DNA of 13,715 bases from JACROF01 sp964533055 (GCA_964533055.1 CAZHKZ010000020.1:1-13715); one strand, 5' to 3'; positions 5,303 through 12,343 are shown, counted from the first letter of the stretch. A program made the numbers and translations. Notes: a model not told the origin generated them from the sequence alone.

Positions 5303-7415
5303 ATAGAGGCAGGAAGATCGAGAAAGTCGCACCCTTACCCACCTCGCTTTCAACTGTGATATGTCCCCCATGCACCTTCACAATCTCACTAACAACATAG
5401 AGTCCAACTCCAAGTCCTTGAATAGAGGTATCAACATCTCCCCTCTCAAACCTATTAAAAATCTTGCCTTGCTGATCTTTAGAAATTCCATTTCCATTAT
5501 CTGATACCACAACAACAGCTTGATCATTTTCCTTTTTAACACTAACATGAATATCTTTTCCCCCACCATATTTAATAGCATTCGTCACCAAATTAGTAAT
5601 CGCCTGCTCAATACGAATCTTATCCCAATTCCCAATCACTGATCCTGGCGCACCGATACTGATGTCACTTCCTGCTCTTCTGGCAGACTCTTCAAATCGT
5701 TCAATCACATCTTTTGTTACTTTAGTAAGATTGGTTTTCTCCAGCTCCAACTCAAGCCTACCTGTCGTGATAAGTGAGATATTCAAAAGATCATTAACAA
5801 GCTTACTTAGTCGTTTACTTTGACCAATTGTGCTTTCGATCATCTGCATCGTTTTCTCAATTGAGAACGTTGCTAGCGATTGACTTTTCATACTATGAAG
5901 AACTGACTGCAGCTGCAACAGCATTGAGGTGAGTGGCGTCTTTAATTCATGCGATGCGATCGACAAAAATTCATCCCTAGCAGAGACAGCATTTTTTGCC
6001 TCCTGATAAAGCATCGCATTATCAACTGCCACAGCCAACCTATTAGAAATTTCTTTTCCAATTAAAAACTCTCGTGGTGTAAATATCTTTCCATTGTCCA
6101 CTGTACCAAACCCGATTGCTCCGATCGTCTTATTTCGAATCTTAAGAGGGTGTACCATAATTGACTGGAAATTAAGTTTTTTTGTCATCTCTGCATGATG
6201 CTTGTCATATGCAATTGATTCTGCATAATCTGCTGGGATCACAGGATAAAATACTGGTTTTCCAGTTCTCATGACTGTAGCAATAGTCCTCTTTGAATCA
6301 ACAACAGGGGGATACTGTGCACTAATTTGTTTGAATAATGCATCCTTAGCTTTTGAGATCGTAGTAACATTTACCAGCTGCACCGACCTCTCATCTTTCT
6401 TAAGATAGATTTCACATACATCCGCAAACTGTGGCACTACAAGATGAGTAAATCCCTGAAGAGTCTCTTTTGGATCAAGGGATGAGATCATCTTTGAATT
6501 AACTTGTGCCATTAGCTCGAGCTCTTGTCGTATCATTTGGCGTTCAATAGTCGCCGAGACGACATTTGCGATTGAGCGAATAAATGTAACATCTTCTTTT
6601 GTAAATTTTCTTTTCTTCTCTGAATGAATACTGAGCACACCAAATGGCGAAGGTGTTCCAGGAATAACAACACTAATTCCGCTAACAATTTTGTGATCAA
6701 CTAACAATTTTTCAACCCGAAATCTCTTCTCTCTTTCCAGATCTGCCATGATAACGGGGTGATTTGACGTGAGAGTATAACCCGCCTGAGAATTAAGGTC
6801 GCCCATCAGAACTATCCTTCTCACAACACCTCTCCTCCATCCAGTCCCCGACCTAAGCCTCAACGACTTCCCATCTGGGAGTAATTCTAGGATCTTCACG
6901 AATTTAACATCAAGTGTCGTAGCAAGTGCGCGTGACACTCTGTCCATAAATGCATTTAGATTATTTTCTTCTAATCCATGCTGACCAATCGCCGCCACAA
7001 CTGATTGCTGCGCTACTCTTTCCTGCATAATTGTGTGCGCCTTATTTCTTTTATAGACAAGTCCAATCACTAGGACGCATTCAAAAATATACATCATGAT
7101 TAGAAAGACCGAACGATGTAGATTGGTGACCATTACTGAGTAATATGGGGGTAAAAAGAAATACCATATACAAACTGTTGTTAGTACCGTTGCAAAAATA
7201 CCTGGACGGACTCCACCGAACCATGCGCTAAAAAGGACCGCAAGAAGAAAAAGTAAAAAAGGAGATGTTGCCTCGCCTGAAAGCCAGCTGATAAGGATTT
7301 TGAGAGTGATAATCAAGGCAGTGAGAATAATCGCCAATGAATAACTGAGGATCCGCGGATAAGCTCTCTTAAGAGATACTGCCTTGTCTAATCTTTCTGC
7401 CAGAAGATTTGCCAT
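5301..7415 (-). CDS. membrane sensor histidine kinase (DUF4118-GAF-GAF-HisKA-HATPase_c)
   Basis: 704 residues. Four membrane helices (about 22-44, 52-66, 70-88, 101-120) with FSAWFGGVRPG between two of them match the KdpD-like DUF4118 module. Two GAF-like regions follow (about 135-292 and 300-468). The second is close to the kinase core. HisKA carries SIASHELKTPLTSM with the phospho-acceptor His489. The ATPase domain has the N box around N608/N612, G1 at DNGNGIS (639-645), an F box near F653 and G2 at GLGVGL (667-672). All motifs look intact, so it should be active. No receiver domain or response regulator is nearby, so it is an orphan here. It is last in the galU-PAP2-kinase order, 65 bp after PAP2, and a 36-bp hyphenated palindrome containing TATAAT lies in that gap. 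Ligand unknown. Confidence 0.9.
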   Translation of the reverse strand: MANLLAERLDKAVSLKRAYPRILSYSLAIILTALIITLKILISWLSGEATSPFLLFLLAVLFSAWFGGVRPGIFATVLTTVCIWYFFLPPYYSVMVTNLHRSVFLIMMYIFECVLVIGLVYKRNKAHTIMQERVAQQSVVAAIGQHGLEENNLNAFMDRVSRALATTLDVKFVKILELLPDGKSLRLRSGTGWRRGVVRRIVLMGDLNSQAGYTLTSNHPVIMADLEREKRFRVEKLLVDHKIVSGISVVIPGTPSPFGVLSIHSEKKRKFTKEDVTFIRSIANVVSATIERQMIRQELELMAQVNSKMISSLDPKETLQGFTHLVVPQFADVCEIYLKKDERSVQLVNVTTISKAKDALFKQISAQYPPVVDSKRTIATVMRTGKPVFYPVIPADYAESIAYDKHHAEMTKKLNFQSIMVHPLKIRNKTIGAIGFGTVDNGKIFTPREFLIGKEISNRLAVAVDNAMLYQEAKNAVSARDEFLSIASHELKTPLTSMLLQLQSVLHSMKSQSLATFSIEKTMQMIESTIGQSKRLSKLVNDLLNISLITTGRLELELEKTNLTKVTKDVIERFEESARRAGSDISIGAPGSVIGNWDKIRIEQAITNLVTNAIKYGGGKDIHVSVKKENDQAVVVVSDNGNGISKDQQGKIFNRFERGDVDTSIQGLGVGLYVVSEIVKVHGGHITVESEVGKGATFSIFLPL

Positions 7416-7424
7416 ACATAACTC

Positions 7425-7460
7425 TATAATGTGCGAGCACTATAGTATCGCCACATTATA
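7425..7460. repeat. 36-bp hyphenated palindrome upstream of the kinase gene
   Basis: TATAATGTG (7425-7433), five bases, ACTATAGT (7439-7446, itself a palindrome), five bases, CACATTATA (7452-7460). The element is symmetric about 7442/7443. Read on the minus strand, the outer arm at 7455-7460 gives a perfect -10 TATAAT for the kinase, though no good -35 lies upstream. It could be an operator or a leader hairpin. Confidence 0.6.
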
Positions 7461-7480
7461 CATGGAGACTCTAGCTTGCG

Positions 7481-8179
7481 CTACGCTTTATAGGCGAAGA
7501 GACCTTTTGAAATTGAATCGCTTTTTTTTGACTTTATTTTCTTTGTTCGTCGTATAAACCCAAGCCCAAAAATGCTAATACCGCATGCCAACATAGCGCC
7601 ACCAATAACGTCTGTCAGCCAATGCTCACCCAAATAAACCCTGGAGACCAACATGACACCATCAAAAACTAACACTACCATAATGAGCACATACTTCAAT
7701 ATCTTGGAGAATCTTGTACTTCTCCAAATCATGTAAAGCAAAATTATTGAAAGGTAAATCGTCCTCCCACTGTGCCCTGAAGGATATGAAAACTCTGCCC
7801 TGACATGGAACTGTGGCATTTCAACTATATCTTGTGTTCGCAGCATAAATTGTGGTGGCGGTGGATGATCGACAAAATATTTTCCAAAAACTTCAATGCA
7901 ATGAAAGAATGTATAGCCAGCAAAGAGGATGATGCCAGCAAGAATTTTCCGCAAAAACGCTAATATCACGATCAGAACAATAGTGAGTGTCTCAAAATTT
8001 CCTATGTCACTAAAGAGTGAGAAAAGAAAATCAAACCTTCTGGAAATCGCATCTTGGAGGCGAACTGTCATATTAAAATCTAGTTGGGTAAAAAGATCTT
8101 TATGGACGAGGTATGAGAATAGAACGAATCCCAAAAAAAATCCCCCACCAATGAGGAAAAATGGAATATTTTTGCGCAT
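7481..8179 (-). CDS. PAP2-family membrane phosphatase
   Basis: 232 residues with about six helices. The family removes phosphate from lipid phosphates such as undecaprenyl diphosphate or phosphatidate at the membrane surface. Motif 2 is YPSGHSGRT (PSGH at 133-136) and motif 3 is SRVYLGEHWLTD (S179, R180, H186, D190); both are complete. Motif 1 is altered: K100 is present, but the expected Arg of Kx6RP is Pro in KYFVDHPPPP. The nucleophile-side His residues are intact, so activity is still likely, perhaps with a changed substrate. The C-terminal tail is Lys-rich. The start ATG has no SD and lies 26 bp after the galU-like stop, so the two are probably cotranscribed. Next to a nucleotidyltransferase and near a GT-C protein, polyprenyl-diphosphate recycling is a reasonable role, but it is inferred. 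Confidence 0.88.
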   Translation of the reverse strand: MRKNIPFFLIGGGFFLGFVLFSYLVHKDLFTQLDFNMTVRLQDAISRRFDFLFSLFSDIGNFETLTIVLIVILAFLRKILAGIILFAGYTFFHCIEVFGKYFVDHPPPPQFMLRTQDIVEMPQFHVRAEFSYPSGHSGRTIYLSIILLYMIWRSTRFSKILKYVLIMVVLVFDGVMLVSRVYLGEHWLTDVIGGAMLACGISIFGLGFIRRTKKIKSKKSDSISKGLFAYKA

Positions 8180-8205
8180 ACATCTATAGTAGCACGACTA
8201 AAAAA

Positions 8206-9102
8206 TTAGGAAAGAGAGAGTTCTTGAAGGTATTTCCTGAATGCATCTCCGACTTCAGGATGCTTCATGCCAAATTCAATCACAGTCTTTAAATACTCTA
8301 GCTTATTACCGGTATCATAATACTTTCCGTCCTTAATCTCAGCTGCTAACACTTTTTTACCATCGCCAATCATAAGCTTAAGCGCATCATTGTAATAAAG
8401 CTCAGCGCCTTCCTGGAGAGACTCTCTTGCTTGAGAAAGATAGTCGAAAATGTCTGGCGTAAAGAGAAAACCACTAACATTTGCAAGATCTGATGGCGCC
8501 TTATCTTTACCAGGCTTTTCAATAAGCGTCTGGACATCGATAAGCCCATCTCGAAGTGTCTGACCACCTGCAAATCCATATCTGTCATAATCTTCATCCT
8601 TATTCGCCTTAATACTGCCAAGTACAGAGCAACCCATCTCCTCATAGATCTCGATCATCTGCTTGAAGCGCGATTTTGGCTCAGCCTTAATAAAGTCATC
8701 ACTAAAGGTATAGATAAAAGGCTCATCACCAATTATTTCTTTAACATTGAGGAGTGGTGTTCCATTACCGTATGGTCCTTTTTGTCTAACATAGACAAAG
8801 TTAGCCATGCTCGCAACTTTCTCAATTTGTTCAATAAGGTGCTTTTTCTTCTCGCCACCCATTCTCAAATTCTCAATGAGTTCAAGACTTGGTCGATCAA
8901 AATGGTCCTCTATGGATCTCTTGTGGTATCCAGTTACGATGATGATATCTTGAATACCTGCATCGACAAGTTCTTCAACGATATACTGGATAATTGGCTT
9001 ATCAACAACTGGAAGCATTTCCTTGGGCATAGCCTTTGTCTGTGGAAGAAATCTAGTGCCGAATCCGGCTGCGGGGATGACTGCTTTTCTAATCTTTTTC
9101 AT
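8206..9102 (-). CDS. galU: UTP-glucose-1-phosphate uridylyltransferase (GalU-like)
   Basis: 298 residues, the usual length. It makes UDP-glucose from UTP and glucose-1-phosphate, supplying sugar for envelope glycans. Visible motifs: AAGFGTRFLPQTKAMPKEML (11-30), the nucleotide-binding loop; VDKPIIQY (33-40); SDD (134-136), the metal-binding acid region; TLIEKPG (192-198); and YYDTGNKLEYLKT (261-273). In the substrate region it reads PYGNGTPLL where classical GalU has PLGLGHAVL, so a related sugar-1-phosphate cannot be excluded. The gene is first on the minus strand before PAP2 and the kinase. Its promoter, TTGACA-18-TACAAT, predicts a transcript starting only about eight bases before the ATG, with no SD. 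It is transcribed divergently from secE. Confidence 0.9.
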   Translation of the reverse strand: MKKIRKAVIPAAGFGTRFLPQTKAMPKEMLPVVDKPIIQYIVEELVDAGIQDIIIVTGYHKRSIEDHFDRPSLELIENLRMGGEKKKHLIEQIEKVASMANFVYVRQKGPYGNGTPLLNVKEIIGDEPFIYTFSDDFIKAEPKSRFKQMIEIYEEMGCSVLGSIKANKDEDYDRYGFAGGQTLRDGLIDVQTLIEKPGKDKAPSDLANVSGFLFTPDIFDYLSQARESLQEGAELYYNDALKLMIGDGKKVLAAEIKDGKYYDTGNKLEYLKTVIEFGMKHPEVGDAFRKYLQELSLS

Positions 9103-9116
9103 GTCTACTAAAACTC

Positions 9117-9146
9117 ATTGTAAACTCCCCTCGCTTTACATGTCAA
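9117..9146 (-). promoter_or_regulatory. promoter of galU
   Basis: On the minus strand: TTGACA (9146-9141), 18-bp spacer, TACAAT (9122-9117). The expected start is near 9110, giving a leader of about eight bases. The -35 abuts that of the divergent secE promoter. Confidence 0.75.
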
Positions 9147-9163
9147 GCCGGATCTGATAAAAT
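9135..9163 (+). promoter_or_regulatory. promoter of the secE-nusG unit
   Basis: TTTACA (9135-9140), 17-bp spacer, TAAAAT (9158-9163). The expected start is about 9170. The galU -35 lies directly beside it on the other strand. Confidence 0.6.
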
Positions 9164-9179
9164 TAAATCCTAATTCGAA

Positions 9180-9208
9180 GCTCGTCTCGCTTTGCGGGAT
9201 GGCTTTTT
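9180..9208 (+). promoter_or_regulatory. terminator-like hairpin in the secE leader
   Basis: CTCGTCTCGC (from about 9181) pairs across a TTT loop with GCGGGATGG (9194-9202), with wobbles. G9180-C9203 can close it around a bulged C9181, and TTTTT (9204-9208) follows. It lies between the promoter and secE, so it may act as an attenuator. The upstream candidate start ATG 9199 lies inside its 3' arm. Confidence 0.45.
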
Positions 9209-9213
9209 ACTTT

Positions 9214-9396
9214 ATGACATCACCAATCACTTTTGTAACTCAAACATACGATGAGCTAAAGAAAGTGGTATGGCCAACAAGAGAAGAATTAACAAAATTA
9301 ACGATCATCGTTCTCTTTATAAGTTTGATCGTTGGGGTTTATATAGGTGGAATAGATCTTATTCTCACAAAGATTACAGAGACACTAATAAAATAA
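9214..9396 (+). CDS. secE: preprotein translocase subunit SecE
   Basis: 60 residues from ATG 9214, or 65 from ATG 9199. SecE is the small clamp subunit of the SecYEG channel in the cytoplasmic membrane. The family signature is clear: TYDELKKVVWPTREELTKLT, then one membrane helix IIVLFISLIVGVYIGGIDLI and a short tail. The single-helix form is normal for most bacteria. ATG 9214 (MTSPITFVTQ) is chosen because it resembles the usual N-terminus and because 9199 lies in a hairpin followed by a T run. The five extra residues (MAFYF) could still be real. Neither start has an SD. nusG follows after one base, the widely conserved secE-nusG arrangement. The tRNA-Trp and rpmG often found upstream are absent. 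Confidence 0.93.
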   Translation: MTSPITFVTQTYDELKKVVWPTREELTKLTIIVLFISLIVGVYIGGIDLILTKITETLIK

Positions 9397-9397
9397 T

Positions 9398-10027
9398 ATG
9401 ACAGACACAAAAACACCAATCATTGACGAGACAGCTATGGCACCAGTCGTACCAGAGCGAGTTGGCCTATCTGAAGAAGAAATCAAGGCTGCAGCTGCGT
9501 CTCCTGATGCAAAGTGGTACATCGTTCATACCTATGCAGGTCATGAGAACAAAGTAGCACGTAACCTCAAGCAGCGCCTTGAGACCATGGGATTTGAAGA
9601 TCGTATCTTCGATATCATCGTTCCTACCCGCCAGACTATTAAAGTATCTGGTGGTAAGAAGGAAGAAGTATCTGAAAAGATCTTCCCTGGATACGTTCTT
9701 GTTAAGATGATCCTCGATGATGAATCTTGGCTTCTTGTTCGCACAACCCAGGGTGTTACGGCCTTTATTGGCGCTGGCAACAAGCCAACTCCTATTTCTG
9801 AGAAAGAAGTTGCAGCTATCCAACAGTTTATGACTCAGGAAGAGCCACTTTACAAGACTGCATTCACTATGGGTGAGGCTGTAAAGATCATCGACGGTCC
9901 ATTTGCTGACTTCCTTGGTACTATTGATAATATCGACGAAGCTCGTGGAAAACTACGCGTCTTGGTCAGTATCTTTGGTCGCGAAACTCCTGTTGAGCTA
10001 GATTTCTTACAAGTACAGAAGATCTAA
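9398..10027 (+). CDS. nusG: transcription termination/antitermination protein NusG
   Basis: 209 residues. NusG binds RNA polymerase and links it to Rho or to the ribosome. An N-terminal extension of about 34 residues, acidic and Ala-rich, precedes the NGN domain, which begins KWYIVHTYAGHENKVARNLK. FPGYVLVKM and RTTQGVTAFIG are typical NGN motifs. The KOW domain at the end has GEAVKIIDGPFADFLGTID, then RVLVSIFGRETPVELDF. The stop of secE and this start are separated by one base, so the two are cotranscribed; no SD is visible. The next gene, rplK, has its own promoter after a 159-bp gap. That differs from a simple four-gene unit. Confidence 0.96.
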   Translation: MTDTKTPIIDETAMAPVVPERVGLSEEEIKAAAASPDAKWYIVHTYAGHENKVARNLKQRLETMGFEDRIFDIIVPTRQTIKVSGGKKEEVSEKIFPGYVLVKMILDDESWLLVRTTQGVTAFIGAGNKPTPISEKEVAAIQQFMTQEEPLYKTAFTMGEAVKIIDGPFADFLGTIDNIDEARGKLRVLVSIFGRETPVELDFLQVQKI

Positions 10028-10039
10028 GCAGGCAACAGC

Positions 10040-10068
10040 TTGTCATTTGAAGCTAAACATACTATAAT
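10040..10068 (+). promoter_or_regulatory. strong promoter of rplK-rplA
   Basis: TTGTCA (10040-10045), 17-bp spacer, TATAAT (10063-10068). The -35 differs from consensus at one base and the -10 at none. The expected start is about 10075, leaving a leader of about 112 bases before rplK. Confidence 0.8.
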
Positions 10069-10073
10069 AGACA

Positions 10074-10125
10074 TTAATCAGATGGGAGATTAGGTTTTTA
10101 CCTAAGCGCTAGAACCGGAGATTGA
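10074..10125 (+). promoter_or_regulatory. structured rplK-rplA leader, candidate L1 autoregulatory site
   Basis: TTAGGT (10090-10095), loop TTTT, ACCTAA (10100-10105) is a perfect hairpin. TTAATC (10074-10079) can pair with GATTGA (10120-10125) to close an outer stem, and TGG with CCG inside it. GGGAG (10084-10088) sits on the 5' side of the internal loop. L1 is known to repress the L11-L1 mRNA in other bacteria by binding such a leader; its role here is inferred. Confidence 0.4.
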
Positions 10126-10186
10126 CTAAAAAGACCTCACAGTCCTCTTATTCAATTCCCCGTTCGCAATCCCAATCAATACAACT

Positions 10187-10609
10187 ATGGCAAAAAAAGT
10201 TAAAACAATCGTTAAAGTAAATATTCCTGCAGGGGCTGCTACACCAGCACCACCTGTTGGTACTGCACTTGGACCCCACGGTATACCTATCATGGAGTTT
10301 GTTAAGGCATTTAATGATAAAACCAATGAAATGAAGGGTAATATCATTCCTGCGGTTATCACCATTTACGAAGATCGCACTTTCACCTTCATCATCAAAA
10401 AATCTCCTATGGCAGAACTTATTAAGAAGGCTCTTGGTCGTGGAGGCGCACAAAAACCAGGTCATGAAAAAGCAGGCGTTTTGACACGGGCACAGGTTGA
10501 GGAAATTGCAAAAGAAAAGATGGAAGACCTTAATACAGAAGACATGCAGATGGCTGCAAATATCGTTGCTGGTACAGCACGAAGTATGGGCGTGGAGGTA
10601 GCAAGCTAA
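10187..10609 (+). CDS. rplK: 50S ribosomal protein L11
   Basis: 140 residues, the usual length. L11 forms the GTPase-associated centre of the large subunit with 23S rRNA. The N domain has IPAGAATPAPPVGTALGPHG with the conserved prolines, then IMEFVKAFNDKT. The C domain that binds rRNA has TFTFIIKKSPMAELIKKA and TRAQVEEIAKEKMEDLNTED, ending GTARSMGVEV. The start MAKKVKT is the standard one. No SD is seen before it (CAATCAATACAACT). Its last codons carry GGAGGT (10594-10599), the SD of rplA, and its stop shares one base with the rplA start (TAATG). A strong promoter and a structured leader lie upstream. Confidence 0.97.
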   Translation: MAKKVKTIVKVNIPAGAATPAPPVGTALGPHGIPIMEFVKAFNDKTNEMKGNIIPAVITIYEDRTFTFIIKKSPMAELIKKALGRGGAQKPGHEKAGVLTRAQVEEIAKEKMEDLNTEDMQMAANIVAGTARSMGVEVAS

Positions 10610-11433
10610 TGGGAAAAATTAGAGTAAAAGCATTGGGCGATGAAGCAGCTGAGAAAGAGCAGGCAATTGAAGCAAAGAAAAAGTCTGAGGCTCGTAAAGT
10701 AGAAAAGGCTGCAATAGCAGCTACAGAATCTTCTGTGGAAACTACTCCAGTTGAGGCTACTCCAGAAGTCGCTCCTACAACTTCAAAGCAGAAAAAGGAT
10801 AAGTTTAAAGAATCAAAGAGAACTCGATCAACATCATATGCAGAAAAAGCAGAACTCGTTGATAGTTCAAAGCTGTATTCTCTCAATGATGCCATTACTC
10901 TCCTACCTTCGCTTAAAAGAGCTAAGTTCGACGAAACTGTAGAGCTACATTTCACCACACTTGAAACAGGCGTTTCTGGCAGTGTCACACTTCCACACGG
11001 TACAGGAAAAGTTACTCGCGTAAAAATTGCTGATGGATCAGATCAGACTTCACTTGAGACTCTTATCAAAGCAATTGAATCAGGAACTATCGATTTTGAT
11101 ATCCTCGTTGCGACACCTGATGCGATGCCAAAACTAGCACGAGCTGCTCGCGTCCTTGGACCTCGTGGGCTTATGCCAAATCCAAAGAATGGGACTGTCA
11201 CAACAAAACCAGAAGAGGTTGCAAAGAAATATGAGGGTGGTCAGATCAATTTCAAAACCGAGGCAAAAGCTCCACTTCTTCACATCGCAATTGGAAAAGT
11301 TTCGTTTGGCGATACAAAAATCAAAGAAAATGCAAAAGCTGTCATCTCTCTTATTGACAGAAAACAGATCAAAAATGCGACTCTTAAGAGCACAATGTCA
11401 CCAGCAATCCACTTAGATGTAACCTCTCTCTAA
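10609..11433 (+). CDS. rplA: 50S ribosomal protein L1 with N-terminal extension
   Basis: 274 residues against about 230 in typical bacteria. L1 forms the L1 stalk and helps release deacylated tRNA. Residues 1 to about 72 are an extra charged segment: KKKSEARKVEKAA, then a Thr/Pro/Ala-rich linker, then KQKKDKFKESKRTR. The core begins near AEKAELVDSSKLYSLNDAITLL and holds TLPHGTGK (127-134) and RVLGPRGLMPNPKNGTVT (181-198). Compared with E. coli L1, the stretch between LPHGTG and the helix before FDILVATPDAM is shorter by about eleven residues, so domain II is trimmed. The start has GGAGGT nine bases upstream, one of the few good SDs here, and overlaps the rplK stop. The extension looks like that of other CPR L1 proteins from memory, not from a search. 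Confidence 0.96.
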   Translation: MGKIRVKALGDEAAEKEQAIEAKKKSEARKVEKAAIAATESSVETTPVEATPEVAPTTSKQKKDKFKESKRTRSTSYAEKAELVDSSKLYSLNDAITLLPSLKRAKFDETVELHFTTLETGVSGSVTLPHGTGKVTRVKIADGSDQTSLETLIKAIESGTIDFDILVATPDAMPKLARAARVLGPRGLMPNPKNGTVTTKPEEVAKKYEGGQINFKTEAKAPLLHIAIGKVSFGDTKIKENAKAVISLIDRKQIKNATLKSTMSPAIHLDVTSL

Positions 11434-11436
11434 GTA

Positions 11437-12294
11437 ATGAACATAGACACAACCCATATTCCTCGCATGTTTCTATTTGATGTAGATGGTCCAATTGTCG
11501 ATCTAAAATCAGAAAAAGTCACACAACTCGCAATCCTCAAAAGAATCGCAGCAGAACTTCACTCACAGAGACCAATAGCACTTGTCACTGGTCGCGCAAC
11601 TACTTGGCTTATCGATAATGTTGTCTCCCAAATCGAAAACCTCGTTATGGACCCCAATGATCTCAAACACCTCTTTATTTCTGCAGAATTTGGTGGCTCA
11701 TCAATTACGTATGACGATGGAAACCGTCATGTCCACTCAGATCCAACTATTGGAATCCCAACTGCACTTAGTGAATTCTGTGAAGAACTATTGAAAAGTA
11801 AATTCTCACTACATATGGATTTTGAGAAAAAAGAAACACAATTCACAGCTAAAATTCGCATAGGCTCTGACCTTGCTGCATTCAATCTTGATAGAGTGAA
11901 TTTTGTAGAAGCAGTTCAAGATCATCTAGACCTTTCGGGCCTTTCTGAACATTATGAGGTTCACAATGATCGAGTTGCAGTCAATATTCGAGACAAGAGA
12001 GAAAATAAGGTCTTTGCAACTGAACAAGTCCTGAACTGGGTAATTCAAAAAAGAATAGAGCCTGAATCCTTTGTCATTTTTGGTGATAGTATAGGCGACT
12101 TTGAAATCGCTGACGCCATCATCGACAACGAGCTTGTGCAAGAGCACGACTATCCCGTCAGATTCATCTATCTAGGTATGAAAGAGGATGTTCAAACATT
12201 TATAGATGCCAATCCAGGATACGAGATAGATGTACGCACCAATGATGATCTCAGTCTTGGAACACTTGAGGTCCTCAATCAGCTACCCCTCTAA
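11437..12294 (+). CDS. HAD-superfamily phosphatase (sugar-phosphatase-like)
   Basis: 285 residues. HAD motif I is FLFDVDGP with D15 and D17; motif II is VTGR around T51; K191 in RENKVFA fits motif III; motif IV is IFGDSIGDFEIA with D217 and D221. The layout, with a large cap inserted between motifs II and III, is like the Cof/sucrose- or trehalose-phosphate phosphatase group (HAD IIB). It should therefore remove phosphate from a small metabolite, perhaps a sugar phosphate. The substrate is not readable. It starts three bases after the rplA stop and has no SD, so it is likely cotranscribed with rplK-rplA. ATG 11467 would give MFLFDVDG and is an alternative start. No terminator is visible after it; a separate promoter for the next gene begins 13 bases later. 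Confidence 0.85.
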   Translation: MNIDTTHIPRMFLFDVDGPIVDLKSEKVTQLAILKRIAAELHSQRPIALVTGRATTWLIDNVVSQIENLVMDPNDLKHLFISAEFGGSSITYDDGNRHVHSDPTIGIPTALSEFCEELLKSKFSLHMDFEKKETQFTAKIRIGSDLAAFNLDRVNFVEAVQDHLDLSGLSEHYEVHNDRVAVNIRDKRENKVFATEQVLNWVIQKRIEPESFVIFGDSIGDFEIADAIIDNELVQEHDYPVRFIYLGMKEDVQTFIDANPGYEIDVRTNDDLSLGTLEVLNQLPL

Positions 12295-12307
12295 CTAATA
12301 ATCTTCT

Positions 12308-12336
12308 TTGACAAAGTCTATCTCTTACACTAAAAT
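12308..12336 (+). promoter_or_regulatory. promoter predicting a leaderless mRNA
   Basis: TTGACA (12308-12313), 17-bp spacer, TAAAAT (12331-12336). The expected start at about 12343 falls at the GTGATG that begins the next gene, so the mRNA should have almost no 5' leader. Confidence 0.7.
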
Positions 12337-12343
12337 CGTAGTG

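Noticed and set aside
7428..7438. GCTCGCACATT (minus strand) shared with 20-30
   Set aside because: An 11-base match is expected by chance several times in a window this size, and this copy lies in the kinase palindrome. It is not counted as a fourth cassette leader.
10124..10146. GACT...AGTC pairing in the rplK leader
   Set aside because: Only four base pairs with a long loop; not convincing as a structure.
10530..10988. 152-residue Ser-rich minus-strand reading frame
   Set aside because: It is antisense to the low-complexity N-terminal extension of rplA. Its Ser/Ala bias is explained by the opposite-strand codons.
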